Shown here: positions 27,817 through 37,427 of the stretch, in pieces
Position numbering within the stretch: position 1 is the stretch's first letter
How the letters are laid out: the number at the start of each line of letters is the position of its first letter
From: an uncultured Flavobacteriales bacterium
GTDB lineage: Bacteria; Bacteroidota; Bacteroidia; Flavobacteriales_D; Crocinitomicaceae
Direction: 5' to 3'
Assembly (NCBI GenBank): GCA_913046365.1
Contig: CAJWRM010000018.1
Span: 1-46,872, forward strand
DNA length: 46,872 nt
Translations under genes and position numbers: made by a program
Notes under the pieces: model-generated
What the model was told of the DNA's origin: nothing
Database searches by the model: none
Seen by the model: the letters and a program-made list of their open reading frames with translations, nothing else

Positions 27817-30111
27817 TTGAAACAGTTTTTATTTTTCTTTATTTCATCGCTGTGTTTAGTGCAGGTTTCTCGTGCTCAATTGACAGTGGCTTCCGGAATG
27901 ACTCCGGAGCAATACATCCAGAGTCTTGTGGGTGGGGGTATCGTTATCTCCAATGTTACCTTCACTGGTAATGCCAATCAGATTGGTACGTTTGACGGCG
28001 TCAATTCCAATATCGGTTTCAATTCAGGAGTTGTAATGGCTGCCGGCCCAATAGACGGTCTACTCGGGGGTCCTGCCGATGTTGATGCGGGCCAGCCAGG
28101 AAGTGGCCTGCCAGACAACGATTTGCTTGCTGTTGCCCAATCAGTAAATCCTGCCATTTTAAGTACAAGTGATGCTGTTATTTTAGAATTTGATTTTGTG
28201 CCATCTTCTAACGTTGCGGCTTTTAATTTTGTATTTGCTTCTGATGAATACTTACAATGGATAGGTTCTATTTTTAATGACGTCTTTGCATTCTTTGTAA
28301 GTGGACCGGGTATAACAGGTCCCTATTCTTCCCCTGCAGGATTTCCAGGAGGTTCAGCAAATGTTGCTGTAGTTCCGGGGACTAACACCCCGATTACCAT
28401 AAGTACAATCCATCCAACCTCCAATGCAGCCTTTTACATACAAAATACAGGATCATCTCATTCAATGAACGGATTTACAGTTCCCATTCCAGTTGAACTG
28501 AGTGTTCAATGCGGAGAGACATACCATTTCAAATATGCCATTGCGGATTGCTCAGATAATTATCTAAATACTGCTGTATTTCTTGAAGCAGGAAGTTTCG
28601 TGTCTGACGCTGTTGACGTTACTGTCGCAACAGTTTCAGGTGATTCAACGATTGTAGAAGGATGTACAGATGCTAACTTTTACTTTACGAGACCTGAAGG
28701 AGATGTTGCTGATACTTTAATTATTAATTATGAAATCGGTGGAGAAGCAATTGAAGGAACAGATTATAATTTCCTTCCTGATACGATCGTTTTTCTTCCA
28801 GGAGAGGATTCAGTAACTGTTAATTTATCACCTATTCAGGATGGAGTTGATGAGGGATTTGAGTCAGTGACCATTTCAGTAGAATTAGTCAATATTTGTG
28901 GAGACACGATTGTTTCTGAGGGGATTATTTATATTGGAGATGGTCCAATATTGAATATTACAGAATCAGACATTACTGTTTTGTGTGCTAACGATAGCGT
29001 TCCTTTGGGAGCATCTGCATCAGGCGGATATGCACCCTACACATATGATTGGACAGACATGAATGGGAATCCCATAGGTACTGGAGATACAATCTATCAA
29101 GGCATATCAGAAAACGGGTCTATTGATGTTTTGGTCACTGCAACGGACTTCTGCAATTTTTCTGGTGTTGATACAGTTACCTTGACGCAAAATCAAACTT
29201 TAGAAATTGATACTATTTACGTTGGTCCTGCAACTTGTGAACCTGATGGTTTTGTTTCTGCGATTGTTGTAGGAGAAACAACTACACCAGAACACGGTGT
29301 GTATTATTCATGGTTAAATCAAGCTGGAGCGGATGGCCCTGCCGCCTCGGTTTGGACGGATCTACCTTCGGGATGGTATTATATATCTGTAGAGGACGCC
29401 GTATGTACGGTTGAAGATAGTGCGTTTGTCGAGCTTTTAGATCCGCCGATTGCGGCGCTCACTGCAAATCCTGTGCAAGGATGTGCACCGTTACTAGTTA
29501 CGTTTGACTATGGTGATAGTCAAAATGCCGATGCTTATGAACTATCTTTTGGCGATGGCACCTCTCAATCAAGTAACGTTATTGAGCAGATGACCCAAAC
29601 CTATGATGGAGCGGGAAGTAATACCTATAATGTTCAACTCGTAGTTTTTCAAGGTGTAAATTGTTCAGACTCTGCTCAATTACAAATTATATTGGATATT
29701 TGTGGTTGTACTGATGGGAATGCGATTAATTATAATCCTTTAGCGACGGCAGATGATGGGTCGTGTATATATCCAGTTCCGCCAGAGCCCGTTGTTTCAG
29801 CGCCAAATGTTTTCACTCCCAATAATGATGCAGATGATACAAATGAGCTTTTTGAATTAGATACTGAAAACCTTCAAGAGCTGCAATTGATTGTTTTCAA
29901 TCGTTGGGGTAACATTGTTTTTAATGAAACCAGCGTTGATCCAGACAATGATAACCCAGCATGGAATGGTGAAATTGACAATTCGGGTAAAGATGCGGAG
30001 GCGGGCGTGTATTTCTATAAGTATATTGCGGTTGGTCTAGAAGATCAATTCTCGGATTCCCCGGCCCCAGTCGTGGAAGGTCATGGGTTTTTGCACCTCG
30101 TGCGTAATTAA
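27817..30111 (+). CDS. Secreted choice-of-anchor L protein with T9SS type B (CHU_C) sorting domain
   Basis: A 764-residue secreted adhesin-like protein, beginning at a TTG codon because no in-frame ATG precedes the clear signal peptide (cleavage near SRAQ, residue 21). Domains in order: choice-of-anchor L (about 22-250, starting ASGMTPEQYIQSLVGGG); Calx-beta-like (about 270-375, EGTDYNFLPDTIVFLPGED); PKD/SprB-like modules (about 385-550); PKD (about 550-627, FGDGTS). A short CTDGNAINYNPLATADDGSC motif (631-650) follows, and a C-terminal gliding-motility-type domain (about 660-764, VFTPNNDADDTNE, VFNRWGNIVF, GVYFYKY) directs T9SS export. It is followed 17 bp later by a second T9SS substrate. 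Confidence 0.92.
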   Translation: MKQFLFFFISSLCLVQVSRAQLTVASGMTPEQYIQSLVGGGIVISNVTFTGNANQIGTFDGVNSNIGFNSGVVMAAGPIDGLLGGPADVDAGQPGSGLPDNDLLAVAQSVNPAILSTSDAVILEFDFVPSSNVAAFNFVFASDEYLQWIGSIFNDVFAFFVSGPGITGPYSSPAGFPGGSANVAVVPGTNTPITISTIHPTSNAAFYIQNTGSSHSMNGFTVPIPVELSVQCGETYHFKYAIADCSDNYLNTAVFLEAGSFVSDAVDVTVATVSGDSTIVEGCTDANFYFTRPEGDVADTLIINYEIGGEAIEGTDYNFLPDTIVFLPGEDSVTVNLSPIQDGVDEGFESVTISVELVNICGDTIVSEGIIYIGDGPILNITESDITVLCANDSVPLGASASGGYAPYTYDWTDMNGNPIGTGDTIYQGISENGSIDVLVTATDFCNFSGVDTVTLTQNQTLEIDTIYVGPATCEPDGFVSAIVVGETTTPEHGVYYSWLNQAGADGPAASVWTDLPSGWYYISVEDAVCTVEDSAFVELLDPPIAALTANPVQGCAPLLVTFDYGDSQNADAYELSFGDGTSQSSNVIEQMTQTYDGAGSNTYNVQLVVFQGVNCSDSAQLQIILDICGCTDGNAINYNPLATADDGSCIYPVPPEPVVSAPNVFTPNNDADDTNELFELDTENLQELQLIVFNRWGNIVFNETSVDPDNDNPAWNGEIDNSGKDAEAGVYFYKYIAVGLEDQFSDSPAPVVEGHGFLHLVRN

Positions 30112-30128
30112 TAAACCTTACTGAAGCT

Positions 30129-32960
30129 ATGAAAAATCTCGTTTCGATAGTCTTCTTATTAAGCACTCATTATATTTCTTGTCAGGTTTTAACATGGGAA
30201 ACATTTGTCGATTCTATACCAACGCTATCTTCGCCTAGGCCATGTGATTTGAATAATGATGGTGTACTTGATATTGTTATTGGCGGTGGAACCGAAGGTG
30301 AAATCAGCAATTCAGGTGTAATGGCTTTTGATGGGACGAATGGATCTTTGCTGTGGAAATCACCATCAAGAAGTGAGCTTTATGGCTCTCCAATTTTTTA
30401 TGACGTCAATGCTGATGGCACTGAGGATGTTTTTATTACAGGTAGAGAAGCTCAATTTTTAGTATTTGACGGTGCGACAGGTACTTTACTTTGGGATTTT
30501 TTCCCGTACGGAACAAATCCTGCGGACAGCGGTTGGTATAACTTTTATAATCCTCAGTTTATCAATGATGTTAACGCAGATTCATTTAAAGACATCATCG
30601 TAACAAATGGTGGAGATTATTCGGCTCCAGAATGGGAGACTGACCGGCCGCCTGGTCATGTTCTTGTTTTGTCATCAACGGATGGCGAAATTTTGGCCCA
30701 AGCCGTTGTTCCTGATAGTGCAGAAACGTATTGTTCTCCGATTATTTGTGATCTTCAAAATAATGGTATTCGCTGGGTTTTATTTGGAACAGGTGGAGAA
30801 AATTTGGGAGGTCATTTTTATGCTTGTCCACTGACAAGTATTTTGGGCAACAATATGAATGGTTCAGTGATTTTAGCCACTGACTCTTTGAAAGGGTATA
30901 TTGCACCGCCATCTCTAGTTCTAAATGAGGAAACCAATACTTATGATATTTATGTTTTATCTTATGGTGGCAAGCTCCAAAAGTTCTCTGGAGCTGATTT
31001 CGCTGAGCAATGGTCATTCCAGCATCCGGATACAGAATCTAGTGCTGCTCCCGTAATTGGAAATTTCACTTCTGACCATACACCCGATGTTTTCTTGACC
31101 TTATTCAAGGGGATTGCGCCTTCTTTCAGTGACTTTTATCAAATTATGCTAGACGGTTCGAATGGAGATTTGAAATTCATCGATAGTCTTGGCCAATTGA
31201 ACTATGCCTCAGGAAACGCCATAGATTTAAATAATGATGGTAGAGATGAGGCTGTTACCTCTCTTACATATGTCATGAATGGTTATTTTGAACATAGACT
31301 CGAAAAAATTGATTTTGATACGAATTTAGCATCCTCTATTACGCCCTTGGAAGCCGGTGTTAATTTGGGATCTACACCATTATTTGCTGACCTGGAAGGT
31401 GACGGGTCTGTTGACTTGATTTTTGCCTCTAGAAAAGATAGTTTGAATCCAGTAGCATGGAATGGAATTGTCGTGAGTAGGATGGAACTCGCACTTTCTG
31501 TTCCGAATTCGGGAATTGCATGGGGCTCTTATTTAGGTAGTAATTACGATGGTTTATATTCCAACACGGCTCAATTGTGTGCTGACAATGCTGTTGTAGC
31601 GTCGGCAAGTGTCATCAATCCATCCTGTAATGGTTTTTTAGATGGTTCAGTAAGCATTAATGTTACGGGTGCTGCTTATCCATATGTTTACCATTGGACA
31701 AATGGCATTTACGACGATTCGTTATCAAATCTTGATGCTGGCTCCTATATGGTTCGAGTAACAGATGCTTCAGGTTGCTATGAAGACTTGACTTATAATC
31801 TTGTTGACCCTTATGAAATTACGTATGGTGCAATTTCATCACCAACTTGTATTGGTTATTCTGACGGTAGCGCAACAATGTCTTCTTCAGGTTGCCCATG
31901 TATGTTTAGCACCTGTACTTTTCTTTGGGAAAATGGCATTACGACAAAACCAAACGACTCACTTGTTTCCGGTTGGAATTCGGTAGTTATTACTCATCCA
32001 GATGGCTGTGTAGTTGAAGACTCAGTTTTCATTTCTGAACCGAATGCGGTTATAGATTCTTTGCTCATTCAAAATGTGACCTGTTTTCAGGAAGAGAATG
32101 GCCAGCTTACTTTATTGATGGATTCCATTCATATGCCGTATGAATTTTTATGGTTTAATGGTGATACACTCAATTTTGTAGAGGGTCTTTCTGCGGGAAC
32201 ATATAATGTTTGGGCTCAAGATGCAAGGGGATGTCTAGACACGCTTGATATAGAGATTAATGAGCCGGATATGCTCGTGATACAAAGCGAATATTCTGAA
32301 TTCTTGTGCGCAGAAGTATCAGATGGAATTATTTCTTTTGGTGCTCTTGGCGGAACGGCACCATATAGTTATCAGGTGAATCTTAGTTCTGTAGATGATA
32401 CTACACTGAGTAATTTGTCTGCAGGAAGCTATACGATTGACGTTATAGATGCTAACTCTTGCCAAACAGATCAGACACTAGAAATTATTGAGCTTGATCC
32501 TATTTCTGCATCATTTGAGATCGTTAATGCCTCTGAAACAGGCGCTTTTAATGGAGCAGCAATCGTAACCCCGAGTGGCGGATTGCCCCCTTACACCTAT
32601 TATTGGAGCTCGTTTCATGTTGATTCTAGTGCCGTTTATTTAAATTCTGCTTGGTATAGTGTTTTGATTACGGATTCTATTGGCTGTACTTTTGAAGACT
32701 CCGTTTTTGTAGGTGTCGTAGGCATTGATGTATCGGATGTTTTAAGTTTTGAAGTATATCCGAACCCTACAACTGGTGCTGTTTTTTTGAGTGAACCTTG
32801 TCAGCAAATAGAGTTGTATAGCCAAGAGGGGAAATTGATTTTGAGAAAGCTGAATAGTGACTTTATCGATCTTTCTTCACTTGTAAATGGCTTATATTAT
32901 TTAAGTTTAAGAAATAAACAAGGGGTTCAGCAGGTTCCTATTGTTAGAATTTCGAATTGA
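30129..32960 (+). CDS. Secreted FG-GAP/VCBS and SprB-repeat protein with T9SS type A sorting domain
   Basis: A 943-residue extracellular protein. The signal peptide ends near residue 19 (HYISCQ). A beta-propeller-like half follows with at least five calcium-loop repeats of the FG-GAP/VCBS type: DLNNDGVLD (about 38), DVNADGTED, DVNADSFKD, DLNNDGRDE and DLEGDGSVD (about 420). Residues about 490-870 hold five SprB-like repeats of roughly 70 residues, each with Cys, a Y-x-W/L strand, AGSY-type turn and a D-x-x-GC end. The C-terminus (about 872-943, FEVYPNPTTGAVFLS, GLYYLSL) is a type A T9SS sorting domain. Its TGA overlaps the next gene's ATG. Confidence 0.92.
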   Translation: MKNLVSIVFLLSTHYISCQVLTWETFVDSIPTLSSPRPCDLNNDGVLDIVIGGGTEGEISNSGVMAFDGTNGSLLWKSPSRSELYGSPIFYDVNADGTEDVFITGREAQFLVFDGATGTLLWDFFPYGTNPADSGWYNFYNPQFINDVNADSFKDIIVTNGGDYSAPEWETDRPPGHVLVLSSTDGEILAQAVVPDSAETYCSPIICDLQNNGIRWVLFGTGGENLGGHFYACPLTSILGNNMNGSVILATDSLKGYIAPPSLVLNEETNTYDIYVLSYGGKLQKFSGADFAEQWSFQHPDTESSAAPVIGNFTSDHTPDVFLTLFKGIAPSFSDFYQIMLDGSNGDLKFIDSLGQLNYASGNAIDLNNDGRDEAVTSLTYVMNGYFEHRLEKIDFDTNLASSITPLEAGVNLGSTPLFADLEGDGSVDLIFASRKDSLNPVAWNGIVVSRMELALSVPNSGIAWGSYLGSNYDGLYSNTAQLCADNAVVASASVINPSCNGFLDGSVSINVTGAAYPYVYHWTNGIYDDSLSNLDAGSYMVRVTDASGCYEDLTYNLVDPYEITYGAISSPTCIGYSDGSATMSSSGCPCMFSTCTFLWENGITTKPNDSLVSGWNSVVITHPDGCVVEDSVFISEPNAVIDSLLIQNVTCFQEENGQLTLLMDSIHMPYEFLWFNGDTLNFVEGLSAGTYNVWAQDARGCLDTLDIEINEPDMLVIQSEYSEFLCAEVSDGIISFGALGGTAPYSYQVNLSSVDDTTLSNLSAGSYTIDVIDANSCQTDQTLEIIELDPISASFEIVNASETGAFNGAAIVTPSGGLPPYTYYWSSFHVDSSAVYLNSAWYSVLITDSIGCTFEDSVFVGVVGIDVSDVLSFEVYPNPTTGAVFLSEPCQQIELYSQEGKLILRKLNSDFIDLSSLVNGLYYLSLRNKQGVQQVPIVRISN

Positions 32961-34648
32961 TGTCAAAACTTTATTTCAGCTTAACAGTATGTTTTTTCTT
33001 GCTCTTAGCGTGCTCATCTTCTGAGTCTGAAGTTCAATTGATTGCTAAAGGTGGACCAATATATGGTGGAAGTGTGTCTTACTATGCTTCTGAAAAATCA
33101 GATTATATCTTTCCAATGTCAGTCGTTTCGATGTATGATCAAAGAGCTGTTGCTCCAGTATATGAAACCTTACTTTCTTATGATGAAGAGAACCAGAGCG
33201 TCGTTTCGAATCTAATAGAAGCTTATTCATTTTCAGCGGATAACGCTTATCTTGATTTAAAAATCAGACAAGGTGTTTATTTTCATGAAGACCCGTGCTT
33301 TGTTGATCAGAATAGAAGATTGGTAGCGAGTGATGTGAAATTCACCTTAGATTTCGCTTGCTCTCGACATGTACTTAATGAGCAAGGTCAATTATTAACC
33401 CCGAAAATAATTGGTGCAGAAGAATTCTTAAATGATACAACTATTAATTTTAGTAGAGGAGTCAAGGGTATTCAGGTCCTTTCTGATTCGACTTTGAGGC
33501 TACGTTTGATTGACTCCACACAAACCATTCTAAAAATATTAACCCATCAAAGTATTTCTGTTATATCCAAAAAGGCCTTTAATGCTTATGGCAATGATAT
33601 TGCTAAGCACCCTATTGGTACAGGTCCATTTATCTTTAAGCAAAAATCTGATAAGGGGATTCTTTATGAAAGAAACCCAAATTATTGGAGGGATGATAAT
33701 TTTGGAAACAAGCTTCCTTTTATAGATACCCTAAAAATCAAGTTTAAAAAAGAAGGAGAGGATATTTTTGATTCATTTACCTCTCAAAAAACAGACCTGC
33801 TTTCTTCCATTCCTATCAATGAAATAAATTCTTTATTCGGCACATTAATTGATGCTCAAGAAGGAAAGAATATTCTACATAAAGTAAAGCATAAAAAGGG
33901 TTTAAAGATTAATTTTTTGGAGTTTGATTGTAACTCCTTTCCATTTAAAGATTCAAACTTGCGAAAGGCAATTTACCACGCTGTAGATAGACAAGAAATT
34001 TGTCGTGAGTTCCTTTTTGGTGAAGGATCTCCCGCTGAGTTAGGTGCCCTTCCATCAGTTCCCTTTTTTAAATATACACGGGCCGTTAAAAACCCATACA
34101 ATATGAATTTGGCGAAAAGCTATATGAGAAGAAGCAATTATAAGAAGGGAGATACTATTACGTTTCATGTGAGCACGAAAGAAGGGGCTCCTGAGGATGA
34201 TTGGTGTATGAGTCTAGTTGAAAAGTTAAACCAGAAATTAAAGCTCAATTTAAAATTGAAACGTGTTTCATTCAATGAAAAAATGGCTGCCATCCAATCC
34301 GGATCTGCATCAATGTGGATGGCGGGATTTATATCAGATTATCCCGATGCAGAATCTTTTTTAATGCCCTATTATTCAAAAAATAAAGGTAAAGCTAGCA
34401 CCAAGAATGGTCATTTCATGAGTTTAGAATTTGATAGGATGATGGATGCGGCTAGGTCCGAGACGGAGCCTGCTAAGCGGAACGAATATTTTAATTCATG
34501 TGTAGAAATTTTAAATGAAAAAGCGCCTATTGTCCCCTTGTATTTTGAGGATCTTGTAGTTGTATTTAACCTGCGATTGAGAGGTGCGCAGGTGAATTCA
34601 TTTGGGATTTTGGATTTATCAGAGGCATACCTTAAGGCAATTGAGTAG
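32960..34648 (+). CDS. Extracellular solute-binding lipoprotein, family 5 (peptide/oligopeptide type), without ABC partner
   Basis: The 562-residue protein has a lipoprotein signal with lipobox LLLAC (Cys about 18) and an OppA/DppA-like family 5 fold. Landmarks are VAPVYETLLSYDEE (about 55-68), GTGPFIFKQKSD (about 220-231) and RKAIYHAVDRQEICREFLFG (about 334-353). I start it at the ATG at 32960 (TGATG overlap with the previous stop); a TTG one codon earlier is also in frame. Such proteins feed peptides, nickel or sugars to ABC permeases, but no permease or ATPase gene is next to it. Instead it is coupled to two T9SS surface proteins. Confidence 0.9.
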   Translation: MSKLYFSLTVCFFLLLACSSSESEVQLIAKGGPIYGGSVSYYASEKSDYIFPMSVVSMYDQRAVAPVYETLLSYDEENQSVVSNLIEAYSFSADNAYLDLKIRQGVYFHEDPCFVDQNRRLVASDVKFTLDFACSRHVLNEQGQLLTPKIIGAEEFLNDTTINFSRGVKGIQVLSDSTLRLRLIDSTQTILKILTHQSISVISKKAFNAYGNDIAKHPIGTGPFIFKQKSDKGILYERNPNYWRDDNFGNKLPFIDTLKIKFKKEGEDIFDSFTSQKTDLLSSIPINEINSLFGTLIDAQEGKNILHKVKHKKGLKINFLEFDCNSFPFKDSNLRKAIYHAVDRQEICREFLFGEGSPAELGALPSVPFFKYTRAVKNPYNMNLAKSYMRRSNYKKGDTITFHVSTKEGAPEDDWCMSLVEKLNQKLKLNLKLKRVSFNEKMAAIQSGSASMWMAGFISDYPDAESFLMPYYSKNKGKASTKNGHFMSLEFDRMMDAARSETEPAKRNEYFNSCVEILNEKAPIVPLYFEDLVVVFNLRLRGAQVNSFGILDLSEAYLKAIE

Positions 34649-34655
34649 TGATCTT

Positions 34656-35678
34656 CTATTTCTTGAAAGCAGAACCTGTTTTTATGGAGTCTGCTAGAAC
34701 TTCCTCAACCCATTTTTTACCCCAATCATCTTTTTCTTGTTGACTCCACAGTTCGGGATAGAAAATCCTTCTTTGAAATCGCGGAGGTAGGTACTTCTGC
34801 CAGTTCGTTCCCCCTGTTCCTTTTTCATCACCTGTTCCCTTTGATAAGTAATGCACAGCTGTTCGGAAATGTACTAATGGCCAATTTACATTTACATTAA
34901 TGTCGAGCGCTCGTAGCTCTGCAATTAGCATCTCATTTTTCTGATCCTGATCCGATAACGTTTTGTATTTCACCCATAGATTGACGGGTTGGTATTTATC
35001 TGCGAACTCATGAAACTCTTGAAGGTATTTTTTCTCAAAATCTCTTAAGGTTAAAGCTTTTTCTCCAGTTTCTTCAACAATAGCTCCCCTCCGCCAATAT
35101 ATATTATCGAGTTGTTCGTGGATGTCGGCGTCTTTCAAGTTTTCTCTTTGCTTTTCCATCACCAAGTGCTTCAAATCAGTACACGCAATTTCTATACGTC
35201 GATAAGCTGCTGTTTGAAAGCCACTTGAAGATAATAGCGACATCCTAAATTTCGTAAATTGATCTTTTTCCATTCCGAAACGCATAACCTCAAAAGATTG
35301 TGTCAAGGTTTCGAAATACATATTGATTCTTTTTAAGCGATCAATAAAGAAGTCGCAGTCTAAAGTATCATTCCAACCTAAGTCTTGCCCCAACCCTGAG
35401 ATGATCTTACCATTGTGACATACCTGCTCGAGTTCATGAAGAATTAAGCTGAAATATAGCTCTGTAATTTGATGGTAAACGATAAATATTTTTTCATCGG
35501 GGAAATCCGTTTTTGGTTTTTGTAGACTCAACAGGGCTTCTACCTCGATATAATCCCAATAGGTAATCGGGTTGGCGTATATTAAACCATCTAGGTATGA
35601 GACAAGGTCTTGCCCAATAGCTGCATATTTATTGCTAAGCTGTTCTAAACGGTCTTTTATTTCCGGCGTGATTTCCAT
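34656..35678 (-). CDS. kynA: Tryptophan 2,3-dioxygenase family haem protein
   Basis: TDO opens the tryptophan indole ring to give N-formylkynurenine, the first step of the kynurenine route. The 340 residues (ATG at 35676-35678, just before the conserved part; an upstream ATG at 35729 adds 17 residues) show KIFIVYHQITELYFSLILHE (about 59-78). This includes the distal His and substrate-binding Tyr. Also seen are FRMSLLSSSGFQTAAYRRIE (about 136-155), and VHFRTAVHYLSKGTG, which should carry the proximal haem His. The GTGGTNW loop is shorter than the family's GTGGSSG-x-x-Y. No other kyn gene is in view. Confidence 0.88.
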   Translation of the reverse strand: MEITPEIKDRLEQLSNKYAAIGQDLVSYLDGLIYANPITYWDYIEVEALLSLQKPKTDFPDEKIFIVYHQITELYFSLILHELEQVCHNGKIISGLGQDLGWNDTLDCDFFIDRLKRINMYFETLTQSFEVMRFGMEKDQFTKFRMSLLSSSGFQTAAYRRIEIACTDLKHLVMEKQRENLKDADIHEQLDNIYWRRGAIVEETGEKALTLRDFEKKYLQEFHEFADKYQPVNLWVKYKTLSDQDQKNEMLIAELRALDINVNVNWPLVHFRTAVHYLSKGTGDEKGTGGTNWQKYLPPRFQRRIFYPELWSQQEKDDWGKKWVEEVLADSIKTGSAFKK

Positions 35679-35813
35679 AGGTTTTTGGTTCAATTTATTG
35701 ATAATTCTAAGGTAGTTAATTTTGAGCAAACTATCTTTTACGGTCGATTTATCAAAAAGAGATAAGTTCTTTAAAGAAGTGGAAAAAAGGATAAGACAGG
35801 GGAGTAAAAGAAG

Positions 35814-35969
35814 CTATTTTTTTTCTTCGTCTAGTACTCTTTTCGGTCGTAGTTGCTCGAATAAGGCCAATGTAAGCCAATAAGGAAGAATGAAACCCAT
35901 TAAGAATAACAACATCCAAAAGGCCATGCCTCCAATTAAAAGAAATAAAACTATACCGAAAGTGCTCAT
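35814..35969 (-). CDS. 51-residue single- or two-pass membrane miniprotein
   Basis: An ATG at 35967-35969 opens a 51-codon frame ending TAG. The product begins MSTFGIVLFLLIGGMAFWML, is almost wholly hydrophobic to about residue 37, and ends in a charged cytosolic tail (RPKRVLDEEKK). This composition is that of a real membrane miniprotein rather than a chance frame. A TAATTTTG -7-like box lies about 30 bp upstream on the same strand. It is divergent from fumC and upstream of the TDO gene. Function unknown. Confidence 0.6.
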   Translation of the reverse strand: MSTFGIVLFLLIGGMAFWMLLFLMGFILPYWLTLALFEQLRPKRVLDEEKK

Positions 35970-35976
35970 GTTCTGC

Positions 35977-35984
35977 TATTTTTG
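35977..35984 (+). promoter_or_regulatory. Candidate -7 element for fumC
   Basis: TATTTTTG matches TAnnTTTG, 51 bp upstream of the fumC ATG. A TTG at the expected distance is missing, so this is half a promoter. Confidence 0.35.
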
Positions 35985-35998
35985 CTGTAAGCTTAGGT

Positions 35999-36006
35999 CA
36001 AAATTA
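35999..36006 (-). promoter_or_regulatory. Candidate -7 element for the 51-residue miniprotein gene
   Basis: On the minus strand this reads TAATTTTG, 29 bp before the miniprotein ATG. Together with the box at 35977-35984 it would make a compact divergent promoter pair. No -33 TTG is seen. Confidence 0.35.
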
Positions 36007-36035
36007 AAAAATTTAAATAAATAATTCATTATAAA

Positions 36036-37427
36036 ATGGAATATAGAATAGAAAAAGACACAATGGGTGAGGTTAAAGTACCATCTACCCGTTATTGGGG
36101 TGCCCAAACAGAGCGGTCACGCAATAATTTTAAAATCGGCCCTGTCGCATCAATGCCCATAGAAATCGTGCATGCATTTGCCTTTCTTAAAAAGGCTGCT
36201 GCACATGCCAATTCTGAGCTAGGGGTATTAGACTCGACTAAAAAAGAGCTTATATCGAAGGTTTGTGATGAAATTATAAAGGGTATGCATGATTCAGAAT
36301 TTCCATTGGTCGTTTGGCAAACGGGTTCTGGTACACAATCAAATATGAATTGTAATGAAGTTATTGCCAACAGGGGACATGTACTTCAAGGTGGGGCTTT
36401 GACAGATATCGAAAAGGTACTCAATCCAAATGATGATGTCAATAAAAGTCAATCTTCCAATGATACGTTCCCCACGGCGATGCACATCGCTTCATACAAG
36501 CAGGTTATGGAAATTACACTTCCGGGGATTAAAAAACTTCGGGAAACCCTAAATAAAAAAGCCCAAGAGTTCAAGGACATTGTTAAAACGGGAAGAACCC
36601 ACTTCATGGATGCGACGCCGCTTACGTTAGGACAAGAATTTAGTGGTTATGTTGCGCAACTTGACCATGCCGAAAGGGCTATAAACAATGCTTTGGTTGC
36701 TATTGGAGAACTCGCTTTAGGCGGAACTGCAGTGGGAACCGGATTAAACACGCCTAAGGGCTATGACGTTTTGGTTGCAAATAAGATAGCTGCATTTACA
36801 GGTCTTCCTTTTGTCACCGCCGCAAATAAGTTTGAGGCTTTAGCGGCCCACGATGCCATGGTAGAGCTTTCATCAGCCCTAAAAAGAGCAGCAGTATCTC
36901 TAATGAAAATCGGGAATGACATACGTATGCTCTCTTCTGGTCCACGATGCGGTATAGGAGAACTGATTATACCGGATAATGAGCCCGGGTCTTCTATTAT
37001 GCCTGGAAAAGTTAATCCAACCCAGCCCGAGGCGCTTACGATGGTTTGTGCCCAGGTTATTGGAAATGATGTTGCCGTTTCAGTTGCCGGTTCAAATGGA
37101 CATTTTGAGCTAAATGTATTTAAGCCGGTTATGGCTAAAAACGTTTTAGAGTCTGCTAGACTTCTAGGAGATGCCTGCCAATCATTCAACGAAAATTGTG
37201 TTGCAGGAATTAAAGCAAATGAGCCAGTAGTCAAAAAACACCTAGAAAATTCTTTGATGCTTGTTACGGCCTTGAATACTAAGATTGGTTACTATAAGGC
37301 GGCTGAAATCGCAAAGTATGCCCATAAAAATGGAACGACGCTCAAAGAGGCGGCTATTACTTTAGGCCATGTATCTGAAGCCGATTATGATGCGATTGTT
37401 GATCCTTCAAAAATGATTGGACACTAG
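36036..37427 (+). CDS. fumC: Class II fumarate hydratase
   Basis: FumC interconverts fumarate and malate in the TCA cycle without an iron-sulfur cluster, as a cytosolic tetramer. The 463 residues contain the fumarase/aspartase motifs: [19 protein letters not shown] (about 95-113), [16 protein letters not shown] (about 134-149), [18 protein letters not shown] (about 186-203) and the mobile signature loop [11 protein letters not shown] (about 319-329, catalytic Ser). The start at 36036 gives the standard N-terminus [15 protein letters not shown]. It ends in a 4 bp tail-to-tail overlap with the Nudix gene. Confidence 0.97.
   Translation: MEYRIEKDTMGEVKVPSTRYWGAQTERSRNNFKIGPVASMPIEIVHAFAFLKKAAAHANSELGVLDSTKKELISKVCDEIIKGMHDSEFPLVVWQTGSGTQSNMNCNEVIANRGHVLQGGALTDIEKVLNPNDDVNKSQSSNDTFPTAMHIASYKQVMEITLPGIKKLRETLNKKAQEFKDIVKTGRTHFMDATPLTLGQEFSGYVAQLDHAERAINNALVAIGELALGGTAVGTGLNTPKGYDVLVANKIAAFTGLPFVTAANKFEALAAHDAMVELSSALKRAAVSLMKIGNDIRMLSSGPRCGIGELIIPDNEPGSSIMPGKVNPTQPEALTMVCAQVIGNDVAVSVAGSNGHFELNVFKPVMAKNVLESARLLGDACQSFNENCVAGIKANEPVVKKHLENSLMLVTALNTKIGYYKAAEIAKYAHKNGTTLKEAAITLGHVSEADYDAIVDPSKMIGH

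Noticed and set aside
31600..32740. SprB repeats as a CRISPR-like or satellite DNA array
   Set aside because: Repeats are visible only at protein level, diverged at DNA level, and in frame within one gene.
36761..37234. 157-codon open frame antisense to fumC
   Set aside because: Shadow frame; fumC is fully intact and the antisense product has no recognisable features.
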